From contig JAZGUH010000356.1 in NCBI GenBank assembly GCA_037893225.1, positions 310,001 to 374,000 on the forward strand: DNA of 64,000 bases. Reading direction: 5' to 3'. Under the pieces are notes generated by a model that saw nothing but the letters and a program-made list of their open reading frames with translations, made no database searches and was not told the DNA's origin. Made by a program: the position numbers and the translations under genes. The stretch is from Hippasteria phrygiana. Lineage: Eukaryota > Echinodermata > Asteroidea > Valvatida > Goniasteridae. Of this stretch, positions 23,520 to 34,722 are shown one piece after another; the first letter of the stretch is position 1, and each line of letters begins with the position of its first letter.

Positions 23520-24920
23520 GGGTCATTCCACCAGGTTGGGACACAAGTGTGTTTTTTTACCATATCATTAAAACCATCATTACATTTTTATTTCATGTGA
23601 CATCCCTCTTTGGGTGTGAGATTATTTGAGAAAGTTTTCAATCATGTAAAATAGATGTAACATGGACACCGTGTCCAACATTTTAATTGTTGTGGTTTTT
23701 CAACACTTTAACCCTAACCTTCCCAAATCCTCCAAAATCCTCTTTGCAAAATGGAGGAATTTGGAGGATTGAGGATTTTGCAGGATTGAGGTTACTAGGG
23801 GTTTTTGCCCCTGCAGGAATATGGAGGATCCAGATTATCAGGCTCAATGTGATACATGAGGATTTTGGAGGATTGAGGTTACTAGGGGTATGCAAAAAAA
23901 ACCTGGAGGATTTTGGAGGATTCATGCTATGTCCCCATAAGAGGATGTTGGAGGATTCAGGTTACATGGGGGGAAAATGATGTAGGGAGTTAGGGTTAAT
24001 AAATAAATATGGAAAATTTATTACGTACAATAATTAAGACACACTATGCAACAATGAAACACCTTTTTACGGCAGTCAGTGTCCAAATATAGCAGAAATA
24101 GCAAGAATTTGAAGAATCGTTGCAGACGTAACATGGACACCATGATAGACCATGACCATACATATATTTTTGCTGTTGTGCTGCATTTGGATATTGAATA
24201 TCATAACAAATGTTTTTTTGTGTTGCAGTTTGTGTTATTGTAATTAGTATACAGAGTTAGTTTGCATAATTATTTATATAAATGTTGAAAATGTTACAAA
24301 ATGGAAATGTGCATTTTCATGTCACACCATGTCAGTACTAAATGTTACGTCCAGACTGCCTTAATTTGTTGTCATTAAATAAATAATTATGCATCTTACT
24401 ATATGTACTAACTAAAAGACACGTAATGCTACAAGAAAACACTTTTTGTTATGGTTGCCAGTGTCCAAATAGCTCAGAAACAGCAAGAACAATAAAAACA
24501 TGCATGTGTGGATGTAACAGTGGACACAGTGTCCATGTTACATCCACTCTCACGTCTGTTCTTGCTTTCTCTGCTATATTTGGACACTGACTACCATAAA
24601 AAGCTGTTCTTGTGTTGCATACTAGTACATCTTTTAATTAGTACACATGGTGAATTTCCCATATTTATATTTAAAGTGTAAAAAAAACACACAAAAATGG
24701 AAATATGGACGTGTCCATGTTACGTCAAACTGGTTACGTCAAACTGACACATTTTTAAATCATATTTTTTGGTAAAATATAATTCACATGATTTAAAACT
24801 TCCTAAAATATTTCCCACCCAAAGACTGATGTTACATGAAATAGCTGAATCAAATGTAATAGTACTTTTAAAGATATGGATAAATGTCACACACTGTGTC
24901 CCAACCTAGTGGAATGACCC
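23520..24920. mobile_element. 1.4-kb TIR element hosting a nested MITE
   Basis: GGGTCATTCCACCAGGTTGG at 23520 and CCAACCTAGTGGAATGACCC ending at 24920 are inverted ends. The arms stay complementary for about 190 bp (for example CTTTGGGTG with TCATGTAAAAT, and CACCCAAAG with their complements). The interior repeats ATGTAACATGGACAC(C/A)GTGTCC in both orientations. The MITE 23712-23995 is inserted within the left arm. No transposase ORF: non-autonomous. Confidence 0.8.
23712..23995 (+). mobile_element. TTAA-flanked GGATTTTGGAGGATT MITE, cleanest copy
   Basis: TTAA (23708-23711) | CCCTAACCTTCCC ... GGGAGTTAGGG | TTAA (23996-23999). Both target copies are intact and the ends are inverted. The interior has about seven GGAGGATT-type units. 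It is near-identical to 19654-19965. TTAA target plus CCC...GGG termini is the signature of piggyBac-type transposition. Confidence 0.85.
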
Positions 24921-25340
24921 AAATAGGAAGGAAGCTGATTATTTTTACAATACGCAACCCACCACCACCATCACCACCTGGAGACCTTTGGGGTTAAATA
25001 TTGGGTTGTCAAGGATTTAACCAGTGGGTGGACTTCTTTGTCAGTATGATTCGTAATCTGTTACTCATCACATTTATGTCACGGTCAAAGCTACAACATG
25101 TACAAAAATGTATATGTACAGTACATGTACATGTGAGGAAATTGGCAAATTTGACATGTTGTTTTTTGGGGTTTAACAAGATTGTTGGGGATACTTTACC
25201 ATACAGGTAATATTATGGGCCATGCCACCATTGGTCATTGTGGGTTTATTAGCCGCTTTTGTGCAATAACATTAGGGGACGCCGTTTGGCATTTAATAGA
25301 GATTATGCATGGGTGAACATGTTCATCCATACATACATGT
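24921..25340. other. Non-coding, nothing recognised
   Basis: Only TACATG runs (25110-25135) and AT-rich DNA. Confidence 0.4.
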
Positions 25341-25359
25341 ACGAACACATTCATGTTGT

Positions 25360-25600
25360 CGTGTTTTCCTATACTGCTGAGGACAATGCTTTGTGTCGTT
25401 TCCAATTGTTCCATAATACAACCCCATAGACTAAGCATGTATTTTTACGTCGGAGGACCGACTTTTAACAAAAGACCGACTTTTAACAAAAGACCGACTT
25501 TTAACAAAAGACTGACTTTTAACAAAAAAACAACTTTTAACAAAAGACCAACTCCCGAATGACAAGAAAGATTCCTTTGTATTTTCTTTCTCCTCTTGTA
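25360..25600 (-). repeat. Dispersed repeat with 18-bp minisatellite
   Basis: The flanks (GAGGACAATGCTTTGTGT, TAGACTAAGCATGTATTTTTAC, ATTCCTTTGTATTTTCTTTC in parts) are the reverse complement of 36530-36715. Between them, 25455-25553 holds six units of ACCGACTTTTAACAAAAG with decay at the end. The 36.5-kb copy has only one or two such units, so the array expanded here. Confidence 0.8.
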
Positions 25601-25736
25601 CTCGAATACGTGTACATGTACATGTACATCTGTACATGAACATGTATTATGCCCAATGCCATTTATACATGTATGATTCATAAACCACTCAGAAAAGCCT
25701 TTTTTGTGTGTTGAAATTTGTTTCGTAACTTCACAT

Positions 25737-26154
25737 AAGCCACGTTCGCATTGGACTAACTATTGTCAAAAGTTACCGTGCGGGATTGTTAACATTCCAC
25801 TGTGGTTATTCGTCCGTCCGTCCGCACTTGGGTTACATGCCTCGCAGAAAATCCTTGGCCACAGGTAAACTTGGCAGTGGTCAAACACGGAAAGCACATT
25901 ATCAAAATGCACGTTTGACATTACAGTGGCTGTCCACACTGGACTTTTCAGCGATGTAAAACTGCCACGTAACTCTTCCGCTACACGGTTGGCCCTGTAA
26001 AAGTTCCCACTGTGGAGGGATAAACGGACAACCGACGATCGACACTTGACAATTTGGAAAGTTTACCGGCTGTCCACACTGGACTTAATTTGGTGAAGTT
26101 GACAACAGTCTCCGTACGTTTTAGCTAAAAAAAAGTCCAATGTGGACATGGCTT
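25737..26154. mobile_element. MITE with AAGCC...GTCC(A/G)CA..GGACT ends, copy 1
   Basis: AAGCCACGTTCGCATTGGACT (one base longer than the core) and the complement ending at 26154 match at 18 of 21 positions. Internal GGCTGTCCACACTGGACTT occurs twice, suggesting tandem or nested use of the ends. Related to 33208-33411. Confidence 0.7.
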
Positions 26155-28765
26155 TTGTATAACAGCCCCCCCCCCCCCCAAAAAAAATCCCTTCCCAACA
26201 TCAGCTTACAAGTTACATGTCTATCCCGACCTTTGGGAAAGGGAAAAAAAAAACCTGAATGAGATTAATCAGGGAAAGTGCACTGCAACAGGTCAGAGTT
26301 ATTCAGTCTGATTACTTATTCAGTGGAATCCAGTCACGTTTCCATAGATTGCCATTTAAGAATCCCAGGGTAGATTCTAGCTGACTCGTTTTCTCATGCT
26401 GAGGTTGCCATCTCCTAGAATGCACATTGTTTGTTTCTCGTCTGCTGGGTTGAGTCACTTGGGCAGCCAGTTTCTTGCCCGTACGATGTGTACATGCATT
26501 GATCGTTTAGTTCCTGCTGTCGTTTTGAAAAAAATATTCACAAATGTTAAGTCTGGGCATGGGCTTCACTCCGTATTAGTCTTCTTGTCATATCTTGTAC
26601 ATGTACATGTACACAGCCCCATATACACAGTGCACAAGTTTCAGTTTTTAATCATTACACTGTCATGAGAGTATTAATTTCAAGTCTGGCTGGTTATTTC
26701 TGTGCCCCCCCACCCCCCCCCCCCCCCCCCCACCCCCAACCTTGTCTGCACAGAGTTCCCATGACCCACATTGACTACAGGCTAATAATCAGGAATGGAA
26801 AATGCCAGGAAAGATTTACCCCCAGAATTGCCCTGCACTGATTAGTCTTGACATTGAGGCGCTAAGTATACATGGGCTTTTGGCCTACACAATGTCGCTG
26901 TTTAATATCAGTGGACCCGTGGAGTGTAGCTGATGAAAGTCTGGATTTGGTTCTGTGTTGTAAAAAAAAGTCTGCTTGCCCCCTCCCCCCCCCCCCCCCC
27001 CCGAAAAAAATAAATAAAATAAAATAAAATAATGTAAAGCTACCGGCACCTGTTTACATCAAAATATGTTGGTGCTGAGTTTTTATTGGTTTATATATTT
27101 TTTTAAAGATGTGTGTTCCGTGCTTTCTGGGTGTCAGAGGCTGAAATTAAATACAAAAAAAAGTGCTCTGCCATTTTCTAGCAAAAGAATGGCCAATTCT
27201 TCACACATTCAAGACACAACGTGGCAATTGCCCCACTTTACTGCCAGAACATTCAGTTGCGACTCGCCCTGTCGGGTGGGGGTCAAAGGTTAACCAGCAA
27301 TGCGCTTTGTGTTCCTCAATCTGGCTGAGCCAATGATGGGGACAGAGCATTCTCCAGCATTGCCGCTTCCCCCTTCTTGGCTTTTTAAGTCCTTTCTGCA
27401 TCGCTGTCTGTATCAAAGGTTTAAGCTTTTCCATCTTTTCCCATCTACGGAACATATGTGCATGTAGACTGCCTTTGAATGCTGTTCAGGTTAAATGTAA
27501 ATGCTGTGTAAAGTGCCATATTATTATTCCGTTATTGATACACGTAAATGTACATACAATGTGCATGGGTCTATCCACACTATTGACCCCCATTTGGTGT
27601 GACACGAGGGGAATTTGAGATTGTAGTTATTATATAAAATAATTTTCCATTGATTTTTGTCGCAATACATTCAGAACCCATTAAAAATTAAAAAAAATCA
27701 ACATCTAACAGATTATTTAAGAAATTAGACCTGGGATCATCTTCAAGATGTTTATATTTGTAACAAAAATTGCATGTAATGTACAAAACCGTAAACCCGA
27801 GACCTGCAGAAAGTTTAGCCGAAGTGCAGAGTTTTCACTAGCCGATCCTGTGTCTTTTCAAGCCGTGACATATTAGCAAGCCGATGAATTATCCTAGAAC
27901 TGAGGTACATTGTAATTACATTAATGACATTATAAGAAGGAACGTGCCGAAAGCACACATCTGCAGGCTTTTTGGAAATGCTAGCCTTTTTTTACATTTC
28001 CCCCCCCCCACCCCCCCCCACCCCCGGGGATTGGAAAGTGCTAATAACTTTGACACCCTGAACAGCTTGTTGCACATTGTAGAATGGACAAGTGTCCAGT
28101 CCCAGGTCAGGCAGACATTCAGGTGTGAAATTGAGCACTTGATTTTTAATCCACAGGATTGGTGAATACAGTGTGTGTACTGTGTAGTACACAGCATTGT
28201 AAAATATTTTGCAAGCACTTGAAATTGAACTGGTACAATGTACATGTAATTGAGTAAAGATAGAATGTGTTGGCTTACTATCGGCGTTTTAGGCATGATG
28301 TGGGGGAAAAGGGTTCCCAAACTTGCTGTAAATTGAAAAATTGGGTGTCCAAATGGTCTACATGTACTTGTAATAATTTTACAGGAATTAAAATTAAAAA
28401 TTAAGGTGTCCAAACTGGCCAAAATTTAAAACGGGGTGTACCAAAGACACCCAGACACCCCTGTAGCTGAAAACCAGGCTTTTACAATGCATATATGTAC
28501 ACGTTATGCATAGATGCTGTTTAACTGCTTTTAGTACAATTTTCCCCTTTTGTGAAATGAAAATAAGTTCCCAATGAAGAGAAAAATTTGAAGAGAAATT
28601 CCCCTTTCAATTGCACCGTACTGCATGTACATCGCTGTAAACCGAAATCCTTCCCCCCCCCATAACTATTGATATTGTAGCTTTAACATGTACATGTACA
28701 AATATATGTACATTGCAGACGAAGTTCAAGATTCATGACAGCGGCCCATTCTAAAAGTTTACTTG
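26155..28765. other. Non-coding; C-runs and no recognised gene
   Basis: Poly-C tracts at 26166-26178, 26705-26737, 26985-27002 and 28001-28025, and (AAATA)n at 27005-27031. ORFs up to 168 aa (27916-28422, minus) pass through a C-run and show no domain. A GGGGTCAAAGGTTA DR1-like site is at 27280-27293. Confidence 0.45.
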
Positions 28766-28769
28766 ATCT

Positions 28770-28872
28770 TGGCTTCGCGAACAACGCGAACGTTCGGCAA
28801 CTACGCGAAAAATGTTTCCATTGGATGTGCACAAAAAAATTGCCGAACGTTTGCATTGTTTGCGTGAGTGGA
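28770..28872. mobile_element. Small foldback element
   Basis: GCGAACGTTCGGCAA (28786-28800) pairs with TTGCCGAACGTTTGC (28839-28853), and the complementarity extends outward (CGCGAACAA / TTGTTTGCG). Non-coding hairpin, about 100 bp. Confidence 0.7.
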
Positions 28873-29852
28873 ACGCAGCCCTGGTAACTTGGTACATGTA
28901 TGTGCATGACCTGTGACCCCCGTATGTACATACTGTACACAATGTGTTTGCACAAAGGAAAGCCTTTATACAATTTAACTACATGTAGTTACTTTTTAGA
29001 GGTGGGGGGATACCTTTTAGCAATACATGTACATGTACATGCACGTACAATGTTGCTCTGACATGTTCAACGTACATACATGTACATGTATGTACATTGT
29101 ACATGTACGTGTACATGCTACATTGAGCGAGTCATACTTGTACTTATAGGAACTAATACATTTAGGGATTTTTTTTTCAATCAAAGTGTCAAATGGCGGT
29201 AATTGGTTTCACCTGCTCCTATCGCAGATTTCAATCATTCCCCCCCGAAATGTGAAATAGCGGTACTGTTCATATGACCGTGACATTTTCAGTTGAGTGG
29301 GATTGTCACTGCGGCTGAAAAATGTTTTCCCACCAATCCTACAGTACTTGTACATGTGTGTGTACATCGGCCTTCACGTTGTCACACGTGGGAGTGATAA
29401 TTCCCAGTCATCCGGTTGGCCCTTTTTGGCCCTTTTTCTGAAACGGGTGCATCACAGAATTCTGGTCGGAGAAGAATCCATCCCATTGATGGAGAAGAGT
29501 GGATCGGATCCATTCAACGGCTTGGACTTAGGTGAATAGGCGATCCTGGAGTCAGTCCATCCTGCCAGATTTTTGTTTTTACTGGGGAAGAGCACTGCTG
29601 ATGCAAGTCCTCAGCATTTCATACAGAGTGGCTGGGTCTAGAGTTTCAGCTCGTGGGTCAAGGCTGGCCACAGGGTGATATTACAGATGGAATGAATGCC
29701 CCATCAATCCCTGCATGCTCGGGCTCTGGTTTCACTGGAGAGCTTGGCCTGGAGCCTCTGAGTTCAGCTAGCTGCCAAATGAGCAGTGGTTCCCCGCTGC
29801 GCATCTCAAGATGGTGAAGTTTGACAAGAGTATTCAGTGAAATTGCCAGAGC
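28873..29852. other. Non-coding with TACATG clusters
   Basis: TACATGTA-type runs at 29024-29042 and 29068-29116. 29130-29850 is of mixed composition without a recognised gene or repeat. Confidence 0.4.
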
Positions 29853-29895
29853 TCAAATTTTGTTTTTGCAAAAACAAAAACAAAAACAAAAACAA

Positions 29896-32290
29896 CTAGA
29901 CTTCTATGTCTGTTACAAGAACAGAACATAGGGCTTTTCCGTGTTTTTTTATTACATCACTTCGAATTTTGCATACGTTGTTCACATTTATATTTAAGTA
30001 TATGTCACCAAACAAACGTTTAAAAATGAATTTCGACATTTGCATGTTCCGTGGAAGAGATATGGCTTCAAAATTGGAAAATTTAAACAAAGCTATAAAA
30101 TTGTATGATCATGTCATCGTGACGTCACATCAATTTTAATCTGTAATGCTAGTTGGCCTACCAGCATACCAAGAATGGATGCAATATTAAGTACAATTCT
30201 CTAGATATAGGACCTTAAAATATGCACCTTTAAGATGATGTCATGTGACCCATGATGACGTCATCACGATGGCACTTGTCAAAACAAATATTTGCAACGT
30301 GGTCTTGGCCTATGTCAAGATTGAAGTCAATCTGATCAAAGACAGTATACAATTTAAATAGCACAGTAAAATTTGAAACATTTAAAAATTCATAGAAAAT
30401 TAACCAATGATGTTATGACGTCACCTCGGATTTTACATGATAGTGGCACTGTCTACCTACCCACCAATTTTCATGACGATCAGACATACCCTTATATGTG
30501 TTTAAAAAAAGCAAATTTTTGATGACGTCATAATGAAGTCACACATTTTTTACTCTAATGTAAAAGAATATAGAAGCTAACAAAGCTATTACAAAAAGAA
30601 TTTTGAATTTAGCATGTTCTGTTGATGAGATATGGTTTTTAAAACCTTTAAGGTTCAAAAACTTTGAAATTACCATAAAGTCGTATGATAACGTCATCAT
30701 GACGTCACGTCAATTTTCATCTATAACACATGCTGGCCTACCCACATAGGAACTTTGAAGTCAATCGGACCTATGGTTCTCTAGATATGGGCCCTTCAAC
30801 AATGCACCTTTAAGATGACGTCACGTGACCCCGATGACGTCATCATGACGTCGTTCTACAGACATCTATGCTATGAGGTCTTCATATATGTTAACTAGAT
30901 ACCACATTTCAACTTAATCAGACTTGTACTTCTGTAGATATATGGCTTCGAAAACTGCCCCTTTAAGATGACGTCACGTGACATATAATGACGTCAACAC
31001 ATGTTAATCTTCATTTATAAACCTGCTGGGCTACCTAGATATTACTTTTCAACTTAATCAAACTTGTACTTTTGTAGATATATGACTTCCAAAACTGCAC
31101 CTTTAAGATGACGTCACGTGACATGTGATGACGTCATCATGACGTAAAAGTTCGCACACATTCTGAGCAGTTGGTCTAAGTGTTTGCCAAGTTTAAAAGT
31201 TGCCAAACTGGCCGGTAAGAAAGAAAACGTTTACAAATGCTATCGGCAACAGTCTAGCGACTTGAAAAAAGACTAGAAATCAACCCTCTTTATAAACAGC
31301 ATGCACATTTAAGCCATGGTTATCCGCCCTTCCCAGAATTCCTTTGTGTTATATTGAATTTAGTCTAAATTTTCAAATGACTGTTATTTCTTACTTGAGT
31401 GAGCCACGATCATGAAATTTTGGAATTAGGTAGAGACAAATTCAATGTATACATTTTTATAATCGGACCGACCCTGACATGCGTAAAAAAAAAAAAAAAA
31501 TTTGATGACGTCATCTTGACGTCACACAATTTTTCCCTTTTAGGACATATCTTTGAGACATACCAAAGCTATAACAAAAAGAATTTTGAAAATATCGTAT
31601 TTTGTTCGCTAGATATGTTGAAAAGAATGTTACGATTTCAAAACTTCAAATTATCTAGCGACTTGAAAAAAGACTAGAAATCAACCCTTTTTATAAACAG
31701 CATGCACATTTAAGCCATGGTTATCCGCCCTTCCCAGAATTCCTTTGTGTTATATTGAATTTGGTCTAAATTTTCAAATGACTGTTATTTCTTACTTGAG
31801 TGAGCCACGATCATGAAATTTTGGAATTAGGTAGAGAAAAATTCAATGTATACATTTTTATAATCCGACCGACCCTGACATGCGTAAAAAAAAAAAAAAT
31901 TTTTGATGACGTCATCATGACGTCACACAATTGTTCATTTTTAGGACATATCTTTGAGACATACCAAAGCTATAACAAAAATAATTTTAAAAATATCTTG
32001 TTTCGTTCGCTAGATATATTGAAAAGAATGTTACGATTTTAGAAATTCAAAATTTCATAAAAAATCACGTGATGACGTCATCATGATGTCACTCTTAGGC
32101 ATACAATTTCAGCTTAGGGTCTATGTTTGTGTTAAGTCTGATTAAGATCTGATGTTGTTTAGTGACCATAGTGCCGCGCACAAAATTCGTGTACAAAGTC
32201 TATGGGATTTTGGTCAGAACTAAAAGAAGAAAAAAAAAAAAAATCAGAACAAAAACAAAGCCTTTTCCGAAGGATTTCGGAAAAACCAAC
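29896..32290 (-). mobile_element. Helitron-like element A with CRE array
   Basis: On the minus strand it ends CTAG|T at 29896, with a hairpin (CTGTT/AACAG, 29910-29924) 10 bases inside. This is the layout of Helitron 3' ends. The other edge is set by the inverted TTTTCCGAA/TTCGGAAAA (32263-32284). The interior has TTTAAGATGACGTCACGTGAC units about 145 bp apart, a 401-bp direct duplication (for example from 31254 and 31655), and 16 exact TGACGTCA octamers (30120, 30256, 30416, 30523, 30700, 30816, 30835, 30969, 30989, 31109, 31129, 31506, 31517, 31907, 31918, 32073). No Rep/helicase ORF: non-autonomous. Confidence 0.7.
31254..32055 (+). repeat. 401-bp tandem duplication inside element A
   Basis: TCTAGCGACTTGAAAAAAGA at 31253 and 31654 and GAGCCACGATCATGAAATTT near 31401 and 31802 set a 401-bp period. 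One related unit lies in element B (44795-45200). Two ORFs here (31399 and 31800) are the same non-coding unit read twice. Confidence 0.85.
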
Positions 32291-32639
32291 GAACAAAATT
32301 GGAAACTGAAAGGCTGTTTTTAGTGGGATGGATGCTTCTGCCTTTTTGTTGTTGATTAAAATATTTTTTCTTTTTTAGAATAGATAATGCTCAGATTTTG
32401 TTTGCAGATTAAGGGACCATTTTAAGGAAATCAAATAGAAAAGGGAAAACTTGTGTTGGAAATCTTGTTGTGAGAAGCGTACAAACGCTCACCTTTTTCA
32501 TAGAAATTTGTGTTTTTGCATTTTGTTTCTCAGTGTTCACAGGATCTTTATACATGTCTGTAAAAATTAAGGAAACGGGGAAAAGCTCAGATCTCTTTAA
32601 AGTAGTATGCATCATTTGCAAACATAAAAAAACAAAACT
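32291..32639. other. Non-coding, nothing recognised
   Basis: AT-rich DNA with no gene or repeat recognised. Confidence 0.4.
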
Positions 32640-33020
32640 ACTGAATTATTACGAAATACCATACTAGACTGTAAGTGAATAGCAGTCTCAAGCATCCTGT
32701 GAAATCATGGCACCTGGTGTGCTGTCATTTTCAAGCAAAGTGGAAATTTATATCGTATTCCAAGGATTGTCGGCCGACAGTTGTTGGAAGTAGTCTCGTT
32801 CCCCGACCTGATAATTCTCTGACTCTATCAATTGTAAAAATGTTGTCTAAAGTATGGTCAGGGAACCAGACTACTGGAACAGGTTGCTTGTTAGTCTCTG
32901 TTTTCCTAGCATGTATGCACACATAACTTGAAACGGGTCAGTGTTACGGTATTTGCTAGCATGCTATAAAATACTACCCCCCCCCCCCCCCAAATCCATT
33001 TATTTCTGAAAACTACAGCA
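32640..33020 (+). repeat. Dispersed repeat, copy 1
   Basis: TACGAAATACC.TACTAGACTG, ATGGCACC.GGTGTGCTGTC, and the palindromic GATTGTCGGCCGACA centre are shared with 52364-52505. The right part (TATGGTCAGGGAACCAG, ACGGGTCAGTGTTACGGTAT, poly-C, CAAATCCATTTATTTCTG) is inverted at 34446-34722. Family unknown; no coding potential. Confidence 0.75.
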
Positions 33021-33207
33021 AAAGCAAATGTGTATACCTTGAAAAGTAGACTTTGTTTTTATTTTTATCATGAGCCAGCATTAAACTCTTCCATTTTTAT
33101 CAGTGTATTTTGTGATACATTGTATGTTCTTAAATGTTTTATACTTTTCATTTTGTATGTTCCACTGGACATACATTGTACATGTAGCAAATTGTTGGTT
33201 TTTTCTA

Positions 33208-33411
33208 AAGCCCTGTCCGCACTGGACTTATTTTGGTAAAACTTACCGAGACGATGGGAACTTTTCCCATTTTAAGTCCAGTGCGGACAGCCTAGGACGT
33301 TTTCCTCTCAGTTACTTTTCCTGAGTCCAGCGGTTACTTCTACCGGCCAACTGCTGCCCAGGAAAACTGACCAGGTAACTTTTCCCGAGACAATAAGTCC
33401 AGTGCGGACAG
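33208..33411. mobile_element. MITE with CTGTCCGCACTGGACTTA ends, copy 2
   Basis: CTGTCCGCACTGGACTTA (33213-33230) pairs with TAAGTCCAGTGCGGACAG at both 33274-33291 and 33394-33411. So there is either a short element within a longer one, or a tandem duplication. Related to 25737-26154. Confidence 0.8.
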
Positions 33412-34030
33412 TGCGAGTCGGTAAAAGCAGCTCAGGAAAGCGTACATCCGGCCAGAGCACAAGGTCATGCTTCACGGGGAAACCACGCATGCGCTTTACA
33501 TTGTTTCACCGCGGTGCGGTGCACGTGGCAAGTTTCCAAATTCCAGTGCGTTGTTCCTCTTTTGGTCGCAATCATGGTAGATTTTATTATTGATAAAAAA
33601 GTCAGAAGTTTGATTGGTGCTAAAGACGTAGGCCTGCGTGTACACATGGGCCGGAAACGGACACGGCTTTAGTCTTTGTTAACTGTACACATGTATGTTG
33701 TAGTTTTACAATACTGTTTTTGATGCTTGTCCTGTTGGGTATTGTTGAAGTAAAAATAAATACATGAAATGATTGTACAGAAAAAAATATCAATCGGAAA
33801 TGTGATGTTTTCAAAGTTTGGGTATTGGGCGTGACCTTAAGATTTTCCAAAACTACATGTACAATACAATCCACATACATGTAGAGTCCAATAAATGTGG
33901 ATTATTTGTGCCTTGTACAAGAATCAGGGAAAGAAAAACAAACCTCTGTTCAATTTTAGGACCGAAAACTGGAGGAACAGATCCACCAAGGTGCCCTTCC
34001 TCCACATTGGGAAAACAACATTCTGCCCCG

Positions 34031-34064
<34 letters not shown>
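34031..34064 (+). repeat. 34-base poly-C tract
   Basis: Uninterrupted cytosine run. ORFs reading poly-proline or poly-glycine through it are artefacts. Its length in the assembly may be unreliable. Confidence 0.9.
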
Positions 34065-34066
<2 letters not shown>

Positions 34067-34133
34067 AGATGGCAATGGAACCTGCCATTGTCTAAGAGCC
34101 AAATTGTTTCCACTTGACAGGCAGGGTGTGCTG

Positions 34134-34190
34134 TGACCTCGTTATGGGGTCAGGGCTCTGCACCAACCACAGGATGACCTCAAATGACCT
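34134..34190. promoter_or_regulatory. Nuclear-receptor half-site cluster with perfect DR4
   Basis: TGACCT at 34134, GGGTCA at 34147, and TGACCT-CAAA-TGACCT at 34175-34190. The last is a perfect direct repeat spaced by four (DR4 on the minus strand), the spacing used by RXR heterodimers with TR, LXR and related receptors. It lies upstream of the RAR exons and outside the repeats that I recognise. Binding is inferred only. Confidence 0.4.
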
Positions 34191-34445
34191 GCTCTACTCA
34201 AGGACAATGGCGGTCTATGTTTGGCAGATTTATGAGTTTCTTGGTTGTAGAAATAGTGGACTGAGGAACCATGGTGGAAAGAAATGGCATGTTTGCAGCC
34301 CAGCCAGCCAACAGAGTACTGTAGATTTTAGTCCATGTGCAGATTTGTAATATGTGTGAATACATGTAGGCAGTTCTCTGGTATATGGAAGTTTTTTTGT
34401 TGCTTTTTTTAAACTTGTAAAAGTATTAAAATTCAGCACTTAAGG

Positions 34446-34722
34446 GTAGTATACTGTACATGTACATCATTTGCTTTTGCTGTAATTTAATGGATTTGCA
34501 AAAATAAATGGATTTGGGGGTTAGCAAATACTGTAACACTGACCCGTTTAAGGTTTTCTGTGCTGGGAAAACAAAGATAATGTTTTGTTTGTTCTAGTAG
34601 CCTGGTTCCCTGACCATACTTTAGACAACGCAACAATACAGGTCTGGGCACTAGACTATTTCCAACGATTGTCGGCCAACAATCGTTGGAAAACGATATA
34701 AATTTCCACTTTTCTTATTTCA
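34446..34722 (-). repeat. Dispersed repeat, copy 2 (inverted)
   Basis: Reverse complement of the 32740-33020 part of copy 1. Matches include TGGTTCCCTGACCATACTTT, CTGTAACACTGACCCGTTTA and the AACGATTGTCGGCCAACAATCG palindrome (in parts). Confidence 0.75.

Noticed and set aside
25455..25553. CRISPR-like array
   Set aside because: Units are contiguous with no unique spacers, and the DNA is eukaryotic: a minisatellite.
27916..28422. 168-codon minus-strand ORF as a gene
   Set aside because: It runs through a poly-C tract and has no recognisable domain.
31399..32042. Duplicate 80-92-codon ORFs as a small gene family
   Set aside because: They are the same non-coding 401-bp unit read twice, crossing an A-run; no domain.
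33853..34117. Poly-glycine/poly-proline ORFs
   Set aside because: Artefacts of a 34-base C homopolymer.
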